A DNA stretch of 64,000 nt from VXLM01 sp034421575 (lineage in GTDB: Bacteria; Chloroflexota; Dehalococcoidia; Lucifugimonadales; VXLM01), in NCBI GenBank assembly GCA_034421575.1, contig DAOUKG010000078.1, forward strand, positions 6,859-70,858. The letters run 5' to 3'. This document shows, piece after piece, positions 52,856-61,230 of the stretch. Under the pieces are notes generated by a model. That model was not told the origin of the DNA and did not search any database. It was given only the letters and a program-made list of their open reading frames with translations. Each line of letters opens with the position of its first letter. Within the stretch, counting starts at the first letter, position 1. Both the position numbers and the translations under genes were made by a program.

Positions 52856-54040
52856 GTGGAGCACCACATAATCTACAAGCGCGACGGCGTCTATGCCGCG
52901 TTCCCGCAGCTCGACCGCCTTAAGGACGGTCGACTCGCCGCGAGCTTTTCGATGTCATACAAGCGCGACCACCATGTAATCGGCGATTGGACCGTCCTCG
53001 CCTCGGACGACGGGGGCAGGACCTGGTCGCCGTCGTCCGACATCGCGGTCCCGCACAACTGGCCTGCGCCGACGACACGCGAATACTCCGACAGGATCAA
53101 CGTAGTCCTGGATGACGGGACGTATCTCTGCGCCGGCTCCACGGGCTGGGCGGTCTGGGACGAGGACCGACGTGGTGAGGCAGAGGCGGCGGGTATGCGA
53201 GTGTCGCCCCACCCGTGGCTGGAGGGGAAGATAGCGGTCAGAGAGATGAAGCTGTTCGTCCAGTATTCCGAAGACGAGGGTCGGACATGGGACCGAAGGG
53301 AGTGGAAACTGCCCGGGTTCCAACATGCTATGGCGTTCTCGCGAGGAACGATGCTGGAAGACGGCACTATCCTCGTGCCGGTTTACGGCGTGGACACCGA
53401 CGGCAACGGGCGGAGCATGGTCTGGCGCTCCGGCCTCGACGGCAAGAGGGGCTGGCGGCTCCTCCCGCTGGGCAGCCACTCGAAGGACATGAACATCAAC
53501 GAGTCGGCATTCGTGGAGGTCGAGCCGAGGCGGGTCCTTGCCCTCTCCCGCAACGCAAGCGGCTATTTCACCCAGATGTGGTCGGACGACGGAGGCCGGA
53601 ACTGGTCGGTACCCTTGTTGACCGACATCTGGGGGCCGCACTCTCCTCCTCATCTCCTGAAGCTCCAGGATGGACGTGTCCTGTGCACCTACGGCTACCG
53701 ACGCGCGCCGATGGGCATCCGCGCTGTCCTCAGCAGCGACGGCGGCGAGACGTGGGACACGGCAAACACCGTCATCCTGCGCGAGGACGGCGGCGCCCCG
53801 ACGCAGTCCATGGCTATTACCGACCCACCCGACCTCGAATCGCTCCGCCTCTCCGGAGCCGAGTTCCGCAAACGTGTGGCCGCCGCTGTGATCCGGGGGC
53901 GCTATCCGTCCGAGAACGCGCGCCCGGACCTCGGCTACGCGATTTCAACGCAACTCGAAGACGGTACAATCCTGTCGGTCTACTACATCACCCTCGACGA
54001 CGGCATCACCCACTGCGCCTGCACCCGCTGGCAGGCTTGA
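52856..54040 (+). CDS. sialidase/BNR-repeat family protein
   Basis: The protein has 394 residues and starts at GTG behind AGAGGAG. At least four Asp-box motifs (S-x-D-x-G-x-T-W) mark a beta-propeller: SDDGGRTWSPS, SEDEGRTWDRR, SDDGGRNWSVP and SSDGGETWDTA. It opens with YAAFPQLDRLKDGRLAASFS, typical of the exo-alpha-sialidase-like fold, and ends with LEDGTILSVYYITLDDG. No signal peptide is seen, so it is probably cytoplasmic or exported by another route. A glycoside hydrolase or sugar-binding function is plausible. The catalytic Arg triad was not verified. Confidence 0.87.
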   Translation: MEHHIIYKRDGVYAAFPQLDRLKDGRLAASFSMSYKRDHHVIGDWTVLASDDGGRTWSPSSDIAVPHNWPAPTTREYSDRINVVLDDGTYLCAGSTGWAVWDEDRRGEAEAAGMRVSPHPWLEGKIAVREMKLFVQYSEDEGRTWDRREWKLPGFQHAMAFSRGTMLEDGTILVPVYGVDTDGNGRSMVWRSGLDGKRGWRLLPLGSHSKDMNINESAFVEVEPRRVLALSRNASGYFTQMWSDDGGRNWSVPLLTDIWGPHSPPHLLKLQDGRVLCTYGYRRAPMGIRAVLSSDGGETWDTANTVILREDGGAPTQSMAITDPPDLESLRLSGAEFRKRVAAAVIRGRYPSENARPDLGYAISTQLEDGTILSVYYITLDDGITHCACTRWQA

Positions 54041-54068
54041 GGCGAGTAGGAGAGCCCGGGAAAACAAA

Positions 54069-55253
54069 ATGAAAAAACAGGATAGGCTCAGAAAACTCAA
54101 GGACAAGGCGCGCGATGTCTCGGATGAGCTACGTGAGACGACGGCCCGTAGGGCAGGTCGTGTGACGGACACATCGAAGAAGGTCGGCGATGCTGCCGCC
54201 TCGAAAGTCGCAGAGGGGTCAAGGACGTACACGACGAAGATCGCCGACGCGGCCGCCTCCGTCAGAGGACCCGTACAGGACGCCTCAAAGAAGGCGTCCA
54301 ACGCAGGGGCGGCAGCAGCGGAACGGCTGAAGGGCGGCTCCAGGAAGGGTGTCGATACAACAACCTCTGCGGTCAACCTGCTGCTCTCTACTACCCAGGC
54401 GATGCTGGCCAACAGCCTGAACACTGAAATAAACGGCATTGTGCAGAATATGGTCAGTGGCAGCGCGACCATCTATGACAAGGCGATGGATGCCGAGTTT
54501 ATAGCCACTAACATAGGCGGCAGTCAGCACCGCCTGTTCGATGGCGGGCACACCATCATCGGAGCGTTCAGGGCAGGGCATTCGGCATCGCCCGATGACA
54601 ACATCATTCAAGAAGCATTGGGGACGATTCAGGGCCTTCTTCGAGACGTGAGCACCCCGATGGGACTCCCGCTCGCGAACTGGGACTACGAGACCTACCA
54701 AAGGGTTGCCGACTCCCTCGAGTCTAACTTCCACATACCGAAGAGCTGGTTCTACGACCTCAATACCTACGACGCTGCCGACCTGCTGGGCGCCGCAATA
54801 GGCGCGGTCGCGCTGGTATTCAATTGGAATCGCGCGGACACGGAGACCTTTGCCAAGCTTGCCGGCGGCATGGGCCTATCCGCCGTATTCTCGGCGAACC
54901 CTCTACTCCTGATCCTGACCGTTGTGGCAATGGCAAGGGCCTTCCACCTGGCCCGTCAATCCGGAGAGTACACGGAATTCGTGGATGGTCAATTCAAGGG
55001 CGTCGTTGGAGCGGGAGCGACAATCGGGGCCGTCTCAGTCGTTGGAATTGCAGGAGGCCCGTGGGGATTAGCCCTCATAGTCGGTCTCGTCACAGGCATC
55101 CTCGTCAACGGGGCGATGAAGGACGTGAGCATAGTCCAAGTAAGCAAAGTCGTCGCCAATCAGGCGGTCGAGACCGCATCCGAAGCAAAGAGGTTGATGG
55201 ACAACCGCTACAAGCCGGACCCCAGCTTCGGCAGCGTCACCATTACCTTTTGA
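54069..55253 (+). CDS. unknown protein with amphipathic N-terminus and glycine-rich membrane segments
   Basis: The protein has 394 residues and lies 28 bp after the sialidase-like gene, on the same strand. I do not recognise the family. Residues 1-100 are highly charged and Lys/Ala/Ser/Thr-rich (MKKQDRLRKLKDKARDVSDE, DTSKKVGDAAASKVAEGS) and look like an 11-mer-type amphipathic helix, as in LEA or apolipoprotein-like proteins. The middle (about 115-225) is globular with NLLLSTTQAMLANSLNTEIN. The C-terminal part has hydrophobic glycine-rich helices (about 237-252, 270-290, 312-350; GVVGAGATIGAVSVVGIAGGP). A membrane-associated role is likely; nothing more can be said. Confidence 0.7.
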   Translation: MKKQDRLRKLKDKARDVSDELRETTARRAGRVTDTSKKVGDAAASKVAEGSRTYTTKIADAAASVRGPVQDASKKASNAGAAAAERLKGGSRKGVDTTTSAVNLLLSTTQAMLANSLNTEINGIVQNMVSGSATIYDKAMDAEFIATNIGGSQHRLFDGGHTIIGAFRAGHSASPDDNIIQEALGTIQGLLRDVSTPMGLPLANWDYETYQRVADSLESNFHIPKSWFYDLNTYDAADLLGAAIGAVALVFNWNRADTETFAKLAGGMGLSAVFSANPLLLILTVVAMARAFHLARQSGEYTEFVDGQFKGVVGAGATIGAVSVVGIAGGPWGLALIVGLVTGILVNGAMKDVSIVQVSKVVANQAVETASEAKRLMDNRYKPDPSFGSVTITF

Positions 55254-55368
55254 TCGTTTCGGCTGAGCACCGAGTTCGGGAATGTGAGTGGAGCGCTCAA
55301 CCGAAATATGTCGTAGGATAGGCCCCGTAATAATAGGTAGCCCTTGGGTGCGTGTTGAGTATTAGTCC

Positions 55369-55393
55369 GTTCACCCTGAGCTTGTCGAAGGGT
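55369..55393 (+). repeat. family B repeat
   Basis: GTTCACCCTGAGCTTGTCGA followed by AGGGT, with a second half-unit (TCATGGTTAGACAA) just after it. Confidence 0.75.
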
Positions 55394-55474
55394 CGTTCAT
55401 GGTTAGACAATCTCCCCACGAACGTATCAAGATATACACAAGACGTCCTCAGCTAACACAAAGGAGGCCCCACC

Positions 55475-56365
55475 ATGTTGCGCATGAGTCCACCAATTGG
55501 AGACCTGCTCCGGCTTGGAGCCGATGGAGCCGACGGCAGGGCGCTGCTCCTCAAACGGGCGGCGGTGATGGATGTCGATACGGTTTCGGTGAAGGCGTTT
55601 CCTGATTGGAGCGACGACGAAGCTCGAGAGGCCAAGTCATGGCTGGACGACAACGGTATTCGTATCGGAGAGGTCATTCCGTTCTACCAGGGACGGCATC
55701 TGGGCTTTCACGATCCGGCCCTGCATAAGCTGGCCCTCGAGAGCTACTCCTTCCAGATCCACATCGCGGCGATACTCGACGCGCAGTGCGTCGGCTTCGG
55801 ATGGGGCAAGGAGATCGGCTGGGCCTCACCGGACATCTGGTCGGAGGAGACGTGGAAGCAGCGCGTCGCCGGAGTTGCGGAATTGGCCGAGGTGGCCGAG
55901 CGCGAGGGCATGGACGTCGCGGCCCACCCGCTCTACTTCACGCCGCTCAAGTCGGTCGAGCGATGCAAGGACCTGCTTGACTCCGTCGGGTCGCCCCGGC
56001 TGAAGATTCTCCTCGACCTCGTCAACATGTGCGAGCCGTACATGTACTACCGCACGACCGATCTCGTGAACCATGCCTTCGACGTGATCGGAGAGGACAT
56101 CGCGTCAGTCCACGCCAAGGACGTGAAGATCGCGGGTGGCGGCATCGGGGGAGGAGCGCAGGCTGAGAAGGGCAACCCCATCGTCCACATCGACGAGGCC
56201 GTGCCCGGCACGGGAGTCATGGACTACGAGACGATCATGAAGCGCCTCGGCGAGCTCCCGCAGGACATCACGATGCACGTCGAACACTTCGAGTACGAGG
56301 ACACCATCGTCGGACAGCAGTACATCCGCTCCGTCGCCAAACGGGTCGGCGTCGAGGTGAACTAA
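55475..56365 (+). CDS. sugar phosphate isomerase/epimerase (AP endonuclease 2-like TIM barrel)
   Basis: The protein has 296 residues and starts at ATG behind AAAGGAGG. It is a xylose-isomerase-like TIM barrel with metal-binding acidic and His residues: GVAELAEVAEREGMDVAAHPLY, KILLDLVNMCEPYMYY (metal Asp), ASVHAKDVKI (metal His) and TMHVEHFEYED (metal Glu). It would isomerise or epimerise a sugar or keto-sugar. Its placement beside a sialidase-like gene and a polysaccharide deacetylase suggests a carbohydrate locus; this is inferred. Confidence 0.87.
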   Translation: MLRMSPPIGDLLRLGADGADGRALLLKRAAVMDVDTVSVKAFPDWSDDEAREAKSWLDDNGIRIGEVIPFYQGRHLGFHDPALHKLALESYSFQIHIAAILDAQCVGFGWGKEIGWASPDIWSEETWKQRVAGVAELAEVAEREGMDVAAHPLYFTPLKSVERCKDLLDSVGSPRLKILLDLVNMCEPYMYYRTTDLVNHAFDVIGEDIASVHAKDVKIAGGGIGGGAQAEKGNPIVHIDEAVPGTGVMDYETIMKRLGELPQDITMHVEHFEYEDTIVGQQYIRSVAKRVGVEVN

Positions 56366-56396
56366 ATACCAATTGGCTTTGAATACACCGAGAATC

Positions 56397-56423
56397 CGTC
56401 ATTCCCGCGAAAGCGGGAATCCA
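56397..56423. repeat. family A repeat
   Basis: GTCATTCCCGCGAAAGCGGG followed by AATCCAT, in the convergent gap between the isomerase-like and polysaccharide deacetylase genes. Confidence 0.8.
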
Positions 56424-56503
56424 TCGGAACCGCTAGCGAAATACGGCTTCATCACACCAAATTGGTATGATTCGCCGCGCGGCGGCAGTCGCAGATACTC
56501 TCC

Positions 56504-57313
56504 TCACCCTTCCAGCGCGCCTTCCAGGTACCGGCGAAAGTCCTCAGGCTCGTACATGATGTGCTGGAACTCCATCGACGGCAGGCGGTACGGATCCGTC
56601 TCCTCGGTGGCGTAGCGAGCCGCCATGGGCGGTCCGCCGTCGTCCTCGTCCTCACCGGGAACCCCGACAAGATCTGCATAGCGGATCGCCTTCCCGTCGG
56701 CCTTGTACTCCGACCCGATGATCCAGAGCCTCCCGAACCGGAAGCGTTTCTTGACCTCGGCCTCGGCAATGCTGCTCCAGCTGGTTCCCGTAAAGGCGAA
56801 GTCCTTCGGACGAAAGCCGAGATTCCGCTCGATGAACTCGATGCAGCGGTCCAGCTCCGTCCTCATGCGATCACCCTCCGGGTCCTCAAGGCTCAAATCG
56901 GACAGGTTCGGGTGGCTGACCGTGTGCGCCCCTATGGACCACCCAAGCTCGCGCAACTCACCCACCTCGTCCCAGCTCATGTGCTCGTCAGGCTCGTAGG
57001 GCCACGGCAGGTCGCGGTCGTAGTCGGGATCGTAGGGCTTGGTGTACATGAAGAGATTTCCTACGAATCCGTACTTGGCCAGGGTGTCGTGCGTCTCGTA
57101 GCGCATGTTCTTGATCGGGTGGTCGAAGTCGATCAGCACTGGCCGCTCCGGCAGCGTGCCGGTGCCGTACCGCCAGTCGGCGTACTGGTCGTAGGTGATG
57201 GACGTAAAGCCCATTTCGCTCGCCACGCGCATCAGCGCGTCGAGGCGCTCGACCGGCAGGGGATTCTCCCCGTCGTCCCGGATGCCGTGACACATGGTGA
57301 TGGGAATTCTCAT
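56504..57313 (-). CDS. polysaccharide deacetylase family protein (CE4-like)
   Basis: The protein has 269 residues and starts at ATG behind GAGG. The NodB-like barrel has LPERPVLIDFDHPIKNMRYE, where the usual FDDG metal motif appears as FDHP, then GWSIGAHTVSHPNL with the HxxxH metal-binding pair, and the C-terminal FTGTSWSSIAEAEVKKRFRF. The altered FDHP keeps one Asp, so activity or metal binding may differ. No signal peptide is visible, so it may act on a cytoplasmic or lipid-linked substrate. It reads leftward into a family A repeat. Confidence 0.82.
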   Translation of the reverse strand: MRIPITMCHGIRDDGENPLPVERLDALMRVASEMGFTSITYDQYADWRYGTGTLPERPVLIDFDHPIKNMRYETHDTLAKYGFVGNLFMYTKPYDPDYDRDLPWPYEPDEHMSWDEVGELRELGWSIGAHTVSHPNLSDLSLEDPEGDRMRTELDRCIEFIERNLGFRPKDFAFTGTSWSSIAEAEVKKRFRFGRLWIIGSEYKADGKAIRYADLVGVPGEDEDDGGPPMAARYATEETDPYRLPSMEFQHIMYEPEDFRRYLEGALEG

Positions 57314-57555
57314 TCGCTGCCTCCTCGACGATGGGCGTGAATTGTCGGGGCAAGCATATCACGGCGAGGGGACTGGCAGTCATGACGAGACGCGCTGGTC
57401 CGAAGAGACCCGTTTCACTCCTGCTGGCGTGATGGCGGCAACGACACTACACAAAGACACTCCATTATGGTATAGTGAGTCATCCGTCGATGGATGAGCC
57501 GTGCGATCTTCTCCGGAAGGAATCCACTCGCACGGTCAGACGAAAGGAGGCACAG

Positions 57556-57591
57556 ATGACAATTGAATATCGAGGGGTGACCCTCACCTAG
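57556..57591 (+). CDS. 11-residue leader peptide
   Basis: AAGGAGG (57544-57550) is well spaced before ATG. The peptide is MTIEYRGVTLT and ends at TAG. The ORF's end forms two mutually exclusive hairpins, GAGGG/CCCTC (57572/57581) and GGTGA/TCACC (57576/57584). There is no run of one amino acid, which argues against amino-acid attenuation and is more compatible with sensing of ribosome stalling. It may be non-coding. Confidence 0.4.
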   Translation: MTIEYRGVTLT

Positions 57592-57694
57592 GTACGGTGG
57601 AGACCCCGGCGCGGCAGCTCAACTGAGGTGTCGCACGGGGTCGAAGCCCTGAAAGGCAGTCGGATGTTCCGAGAGTCCCGGGACCGGCCAACCG

Positions 57695-57724
57695 GGACAG
57701 GAATGTCCGGCTGTCCTTTCTTTT
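57695..57724 (+). terminator. intrinsic terminator of the leader RNA
   Basis: GGACAG (57695-57700), 10-base loop, CTGTCC (57711-57716), then TTTCTTTT. Confidence 0.65.
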
Positions 57725-57790
57725 GAGAATCCGAAAGTAGGCAACCACAGACCAACCCAACGCAGCCCGATGATTTCAGTCACCGCGTAC

Positions 57791-57818
57791 CGTCATTCCC
57801 GCGAAGGCGGGAATCCAT
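57791..57818. repeat. family A repeat
   Basis: CGTCATTCCCGCGAAGGCGG followed by GAATCCAT, between the attenuator terminator and the acetyltransferase gene. Confidence 0.8.
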
Positions 57819-58029
57819 CCTCGACCCCTGCCATAAGCCGCTCAACCGTGGAAAGAACGTCCCCACTGACATACACGTCGGTGAGGGTGCCAATCTTACA
57901 CCGCAGCAAATGATGGTCGGGTATTCCTCCAAGGCGGGGACCTTCCATCTCGGAACACGACCGGGTGACAACCCACCAACGTTCCTTTACCATCAGGCTC
58001 TCAAAACCAGATTCAACAGGGGTGATCAC

Positions 58030-59211
58030 ATGGAAGGCCCGCAGGCGTGCGAACGGGACGACTTCGAGGAGACGATGGCGCTCCTCAACAGCATCTTTCG
58101 GCCGGGCTCCGACCAGAAGCTGCAGACCGACTATCCTCTCATATTCACGCCGTCGAGATTCGAGTTCATGCGGATCATCAAGGAGGATGACAAGGTCGTC
58201 GCGCACGTGCCGGTCGCGCCCCGCGAGGTGATCGTCAACGACGACCGCATGACCGTGGGCATCATCAGTCCCACCGGCACGCACCCCGACTACCGTCACC
58301 GTGGGCACGGCACCCGGTGTCTCCGCGACTGCCTGCGAATCATGAACGAGAACGACTGGCCCGTGTCCGTCCTCTGGACGCGCGAGGCGACGTTCCCCTT
58401 CTACCAGCATTCAGGATACGAGGCAGTCGGGCCGCAGGCGCGGGGGTACCTGCTGAGTCCGAGCGACATCGACCTCTTCCGGCGGGGAACGTACGACATA
58501 GCGGTCTACAACCCGAACAATCCCAATCACCTTGACGCGATCTTCGAGATCCACGAGGCTGAGCCGCTCAGGATTGGCCGGACGCGGGAGGAGTACGCTC
58601 ACCTCGTCAACCTGCACAGGATGAGCACGCTGCTGGCCGAGGACGACGGGCGTATCGTCGCCTACCTCGCGCTGACCCGCGCGACGAACAAGCCGGGCTT
58701 CGTGGAGGGAGGGGGCGAGGCCGCGGCCCTGGAGGCGCTGTTCCACCAGGCCCTCGCGCTGAGGGCCAAAGACGACTCCGCCCACGCGGTTGTGCCCCTT
58801 CAACCTACTGTGTTCGGCGACGTGTTGGAGGCCCGCAAGCCGGGCACGTCAGTGCTGGACACCGAGTCGGACATAGGATTCCAGATGATGCGCGTGAACT
58901 CCCTGGGGAGTCTTATGAGCAAGATCACGGGTCATCTGCGGGAGCGAAGCGCGTCCGGCGTGGAGGGCACGGTATGTTTGGTGTGTACGGATGACGACGA
59001 TGCCGTGACGATCCGGCTCAGTGCGGGAGACGCTCAGGTATCTGCCGAAAGGACCGATGGTGCGGTCGAACTGACACGGAGGCAGCTAACGAAGCTCATC
59101 TTCGGGCCGCATCCTGCTGCCGACCCGATCACCGCGGACGGCGAAGCGGGCGAGGTTCTGAACGCGATTTTCCCGTTCTACTTCCCCGTATGGGAGCTGG
59201 ACCACTCGTAG
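58030..59211 (+). CDS. Eis-like N-acetyltransferase (GNAT plus C-terminal SCP2-like domain)
   Basis: The protein has 393 residues from the ATG with AGGGG upstream (the frame is open 40 codons further). It shows the Eis layout. The first GNAT domain (about 1-145) has VGIISPTGTHPDYRHRGHGTRCL with the acetyl-CoA loop, then FPFYQHSGYEAVGPQ. A second GNAT-like domain (about 150-285) contains LLAEDDGRIVAYLALTR. The C-terminal sterol-carrier-like domain (about 290-393) has GTVCLVCTDDDDAVTIRLS and LTRRQLTKLIFGPH. Eis proteins acetylate aminoglycosides and other amines. The chain ends with the terminal carboxylate expected for catalysis. Substrate not known here. Confidence 0.85.
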   Translation: MEGPQACERDDFEETMALLNSIFRPGSDQKLQTDYPLIFTPSRFEFMRIIKEDDKVVAHVPVAPREVIVNDDRMTVGIISPTGTHPDYRHRGHGTRCLRDCLRIMNENDWPVSVLWTREATFPFYQHSGYEAVGPQARGYLLSPSDIDLFRRGTYDIAVYNPNNPNHLDAIFEIHEAEPLRIGRTREEYAHLVNLHRMSTLLAEDDGRIVAYLALTRATNKPGFVEGGGEAAALEALFHQALALRAKDDSAHAVVPLQPTVFGDVLEARKPGTSVLDTESDIGFQMMRVNSLGSLMSKITGHLRERSASGVEGTVCLVCTDDDDAVTIRLSAGDAQVSAERTDGAVELTRRQLTKLIFGPHPAADPITADGEAGEVLNAIFPFYFPVWELDHS

Positions 59212-59683
59212 AGGTACGAGTAACTGTTCAGAGTCGGTGAGATCTGTCATTCTGAGGGACGCGGCGATGAAGAACCTACAATCTCTCCCCCGCCGGGGAT
59301 ACACGACCATCAATCTCTCCCCCGCCGGGCTGACAGGGGTAGGTAAAACGGATTTTAGCTACGATCCGGCACCATAACACTGTCATTCCGAGCGGAGCGA
59401 GGAATCTAAAATGCTAGGCCATCGCCATGGATGTTTCAGAGTGCAGGGCTTGGTTTGAAAGATGAACACTTTAGATTCCTCTCTCCGCTTCGCTACGATC
59501 GGAATGACAGTGATGGGGCTATGACTCGCAAGTATGGAATACCTAATACCTACCCCTGTCAGCCCCCGCCGGGGGAGAGATACAGAGAGGGGGGTCTTCG
59601 GTATCCAACTCACTAAGACTGAACAGTTACAGGTTCGGTCCCTCGCTGGTCTATCCCCGGATGGGAAGTGAACTGGCCGGGGC
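59212..59683. repeat. gene-free repeat-rich region
   Basis: It contains a TGTCATTCTGAGGGACGCGG word at about 59247, two partial family C copies (59281-59298 and 59313-59326), the inverted-repeat element (59327-59565) and the second half of the split family C copy (59561-59600). No gene is seen. Confidence 0.75.
59327..59565. mobile_element. 239-bp MITE-like element with 19-bp terminal inverted repeats
   Basis: The left end GGGCTGACAGGGGTAGGTA (59327-59345) and right end TACCTACCCCTGTCAGCCC (59547-59565) are exact inverted repeats. They are flanked on both sides by CCGCC (59322-59326 and 59566-59570), a possible 5-bp target duplication. The element splits a family C repeat, whose two halves lie on either side. 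Inside, CACTGTCATTCCGAGCGGAG...GAATCTAAA (59379-59410) and its inverse (59469-59512) make a large internal palindrome. No coding capacity, so it would depend on a transposase elsewhere. Confidence 0.55.
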
Positions 59684-61096
59684 CTACCCGAACTGGTACT
59701 CCCGCGTGCCGGATATCAGCGCCAGGACTCTGCCCGTGACACGAGAGGCGTTGGCGAAGTCCTCGGGCGACTGCCAGGAAACTTCCCCGCCTTCTCCCTC
59801 GACATATTCCACGAGCTCCCTGCGCGTCTTGGCCTTGACGTCAATGGGGCCCATCAGGTCCAGGCAGTGGTCCACGAGGTCCTCGGCGTTCATGGCGACG
59901 CCGTTGGACGCCGCGACGCGCCGGATGATGTCCTGGACGCCCGGCAGGGACGTGTCGCTGAATTTGTCCGACATGAAATTCACGCGCTGGACGAGCGCCC
60001 CGCTGTTGATCCACTCGTGGCCGGTGTGCCAGCCCTCGACGCTGGGCGGATCGTGAAGGCTCTGGCCCATGAACGTCGGCTCGAGCGCCACCTCTTCCCA
60101 GTCGGGATGCGGCTCCGACAGTGCGCCCGTGATCCGGAGCGTGCCGGCAACCACCTCGGCGGGATTGAGGACCCTCTTGTACATGGATTCCTTGAAGAAG
60201 TCCGACATGAAGATGGTCTTCAGCACCGGCTTGATCTCGTAGTCGTTCTTGACGAGCGCTTCGCAGATCGTCCTGATCGCCTCGGGATTGCGCGGCGGGT
60301 CGATCGGCCACGCCGGTACCTGCGGCTCGTCCTCGACGAAGAAGTTGTAGAGGTGCCGCGCGATGAAGACGTGACATGCGGGCTGTTGGACGATGATGTC
60401 TATGACGTCGAATCCGTCGAACTTCCCGGTGTGTCCGAGATAGTCCTTCTCGGTGCCGTCGTGGTCTTCGGGATGGAACTCGTAGTTCCACAGGTGCGGC
60501 CCCCACAGGAGCCAGTGGATCTTCGTGTCGAACGCCCAGCCCGTGAAGGCGCGGGAGGCCTCGAACACGTCCTTCTCCGTGTAGTTGCCGATGCCCATCG
60601 AGAAGAGCTCCATGAGCTCGCGTCCCCAGTTCTCGTTGGGCGCCCGCTTGTGATTCTCCTGGTTGTCCAGCCAGTAGAGCATCGTCGGATTCTGCGCGAG
60701 ACGGACGAGGAGGTCCCGGTAGTTGCCGAGGCCGTGCTCGCGGAACATCCCGATCTGCTCCTTGATCTCATACGCGCTCTCGACCTTGTTGTCTCCCGTG
60801 GCGAAGACCTGGTGCCAGAACAGGCCGATCTTCTCCTCGAGTGGCCGCTCGGTATTGACCATGCGGTAGAGCCAGTTGACCGAGGCGTGATTGACCTTCG
60901 ATGGACGCTCGGAATCCGGGTGGTAGCGGTAGAGGAGGTACTCGTCGACCTCTGGCTGCTCATCGGGATTGAGGAGCCACTCTACCGTTTCGTCGTAGCC
61001 TACGTCTGCCCGGCGCTCGATCTCTTCGCGACCGGCGCCGAATCCCGCGCGTCGCAGCAGGTGTGCCATAAGGGCGATTTCTTGCTTTGTTGCCAT
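59684..61096 (-). CDS. DUF1800 family protein
   Basis: The protein has 470 residues from the chosen ATG (GGGGAGGG upstream). The family landmarks are AHLLRRAGFGAGREEIERRADVG at the start, EKIGLFWHQVFATGDNKV, NWGRELMELFSMGIGNYTEKDVFEASRAFTGW, and near the end LHDPPSVEGWHTGHEWINS followed by ALVQRVNFMSD. DUF1800 proteins are large cytoplasmic or secreted proteins of unknown biochemical role, usually followed by a DUF1501 gene. No DUF1501 gene is present downstream here, only repeats and a divergent gene, so this one is unaccompanied. Confidence 0.9.
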   Translation of the reverse strand: MATKQEIALMAHLLRRAGFGAGREEIERRADVGYDETVEWLLNPDEQPEVDEYLLYRYHPDSERPSKVNHASVNWLYRMVNTERPLEEKIGLFWHQVFATGDNKVESAYEIKEQIGMFREHGLGNYRDLLVRLAQNPTMLYWLDNQENHKRAPNENWGRELMELFSMGIGNYTEKDVFEASRAFTGWAFDTKIHWLLWGPHLWNYEFHPEDHDGTEKDYLGHTGKFDGFDVIDIIVQQPACHVFIARHLYNFFVEDEPQVPAWPIDPPRNPEAIRTICEALVKNDYEIKPVLKTIFMSDFFKESMYKRVLNPAEVVAGTLRITGALSEPHPDWEEVALEPTFMGQSLHDPPSVEGWHTGHEWINSGALVQRVNFMSDKFSDTSLPGVQDIIRRVAASNGVAMNAEDLVDHCLDLMGPIDVKAKTRRELVEYVEGEGGEVSWQSPEDFANASRVTGRVLALISGTREYQFG

Positions 61097-61230
61097 TGAG
61101 TCCCAACCCTCCCCTGAGGTTGGATTTAGTGTAGTAGCGCACCTATGGCGTGTCAACCACAGCCACGATAGCAGTACGACCAAGCCGCCAAGTCCACACC
61201 ATGACTGACCGGCTGCCTAAAGAGCACTCC

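Larger units (their letters stand above)
57471..57724 (+). ncRNA. probable leader-peptide attenuator RNA upstream of an Eis-like acetyltransferase gene
   Basis: A TATAGT box (57471-57476) is followed by hairpins CATCC/GGATG (57481/57492) and CCGTGCGA/TCGCACGG (57499/57528), then a ribosome-binding site and a tiny ORF. After the ORF lies a long hairpin GACCCCG/CGGGGTC (57602/57636) with inner CTCA/TGAG. Hairpin TCCCGG/CCGGGA (57676/57692) shares bases with the terminator stem GGACAG/CTGTCC (57695/57711, then TTTCTTTT), so the two exclude each other, the classic antiterminator/terminator arrangement. There is no T-box sequence. Downstream by about 305 bp is an Eis-like acetyltransferase. The structure was paired by eye. 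Confidence 0.5.

Noticed and set aside
52856..56365. Complete carbohydrate-utilisation locus
   Set aside because: Sialidase-like and isomerase-like genes are near each other, but there is no transporter, kinase or regulator; kept only as an inference in the entries.
57501..57530. CTCCGGAAGGAA, similar to the SRP RNA tetraloop region
   Set aside because: The surrounding stem does not fit the 4.5S RNA fold; it is the loop of a simple hairpin.
57480..57724. Second T-box riboswitch
   Set aside because: A 24-base similarity to Stem I of the ilv T-box exists, but there is no TGGNACCGCG T-box sequence and no AGTA/GAA specifier loop.
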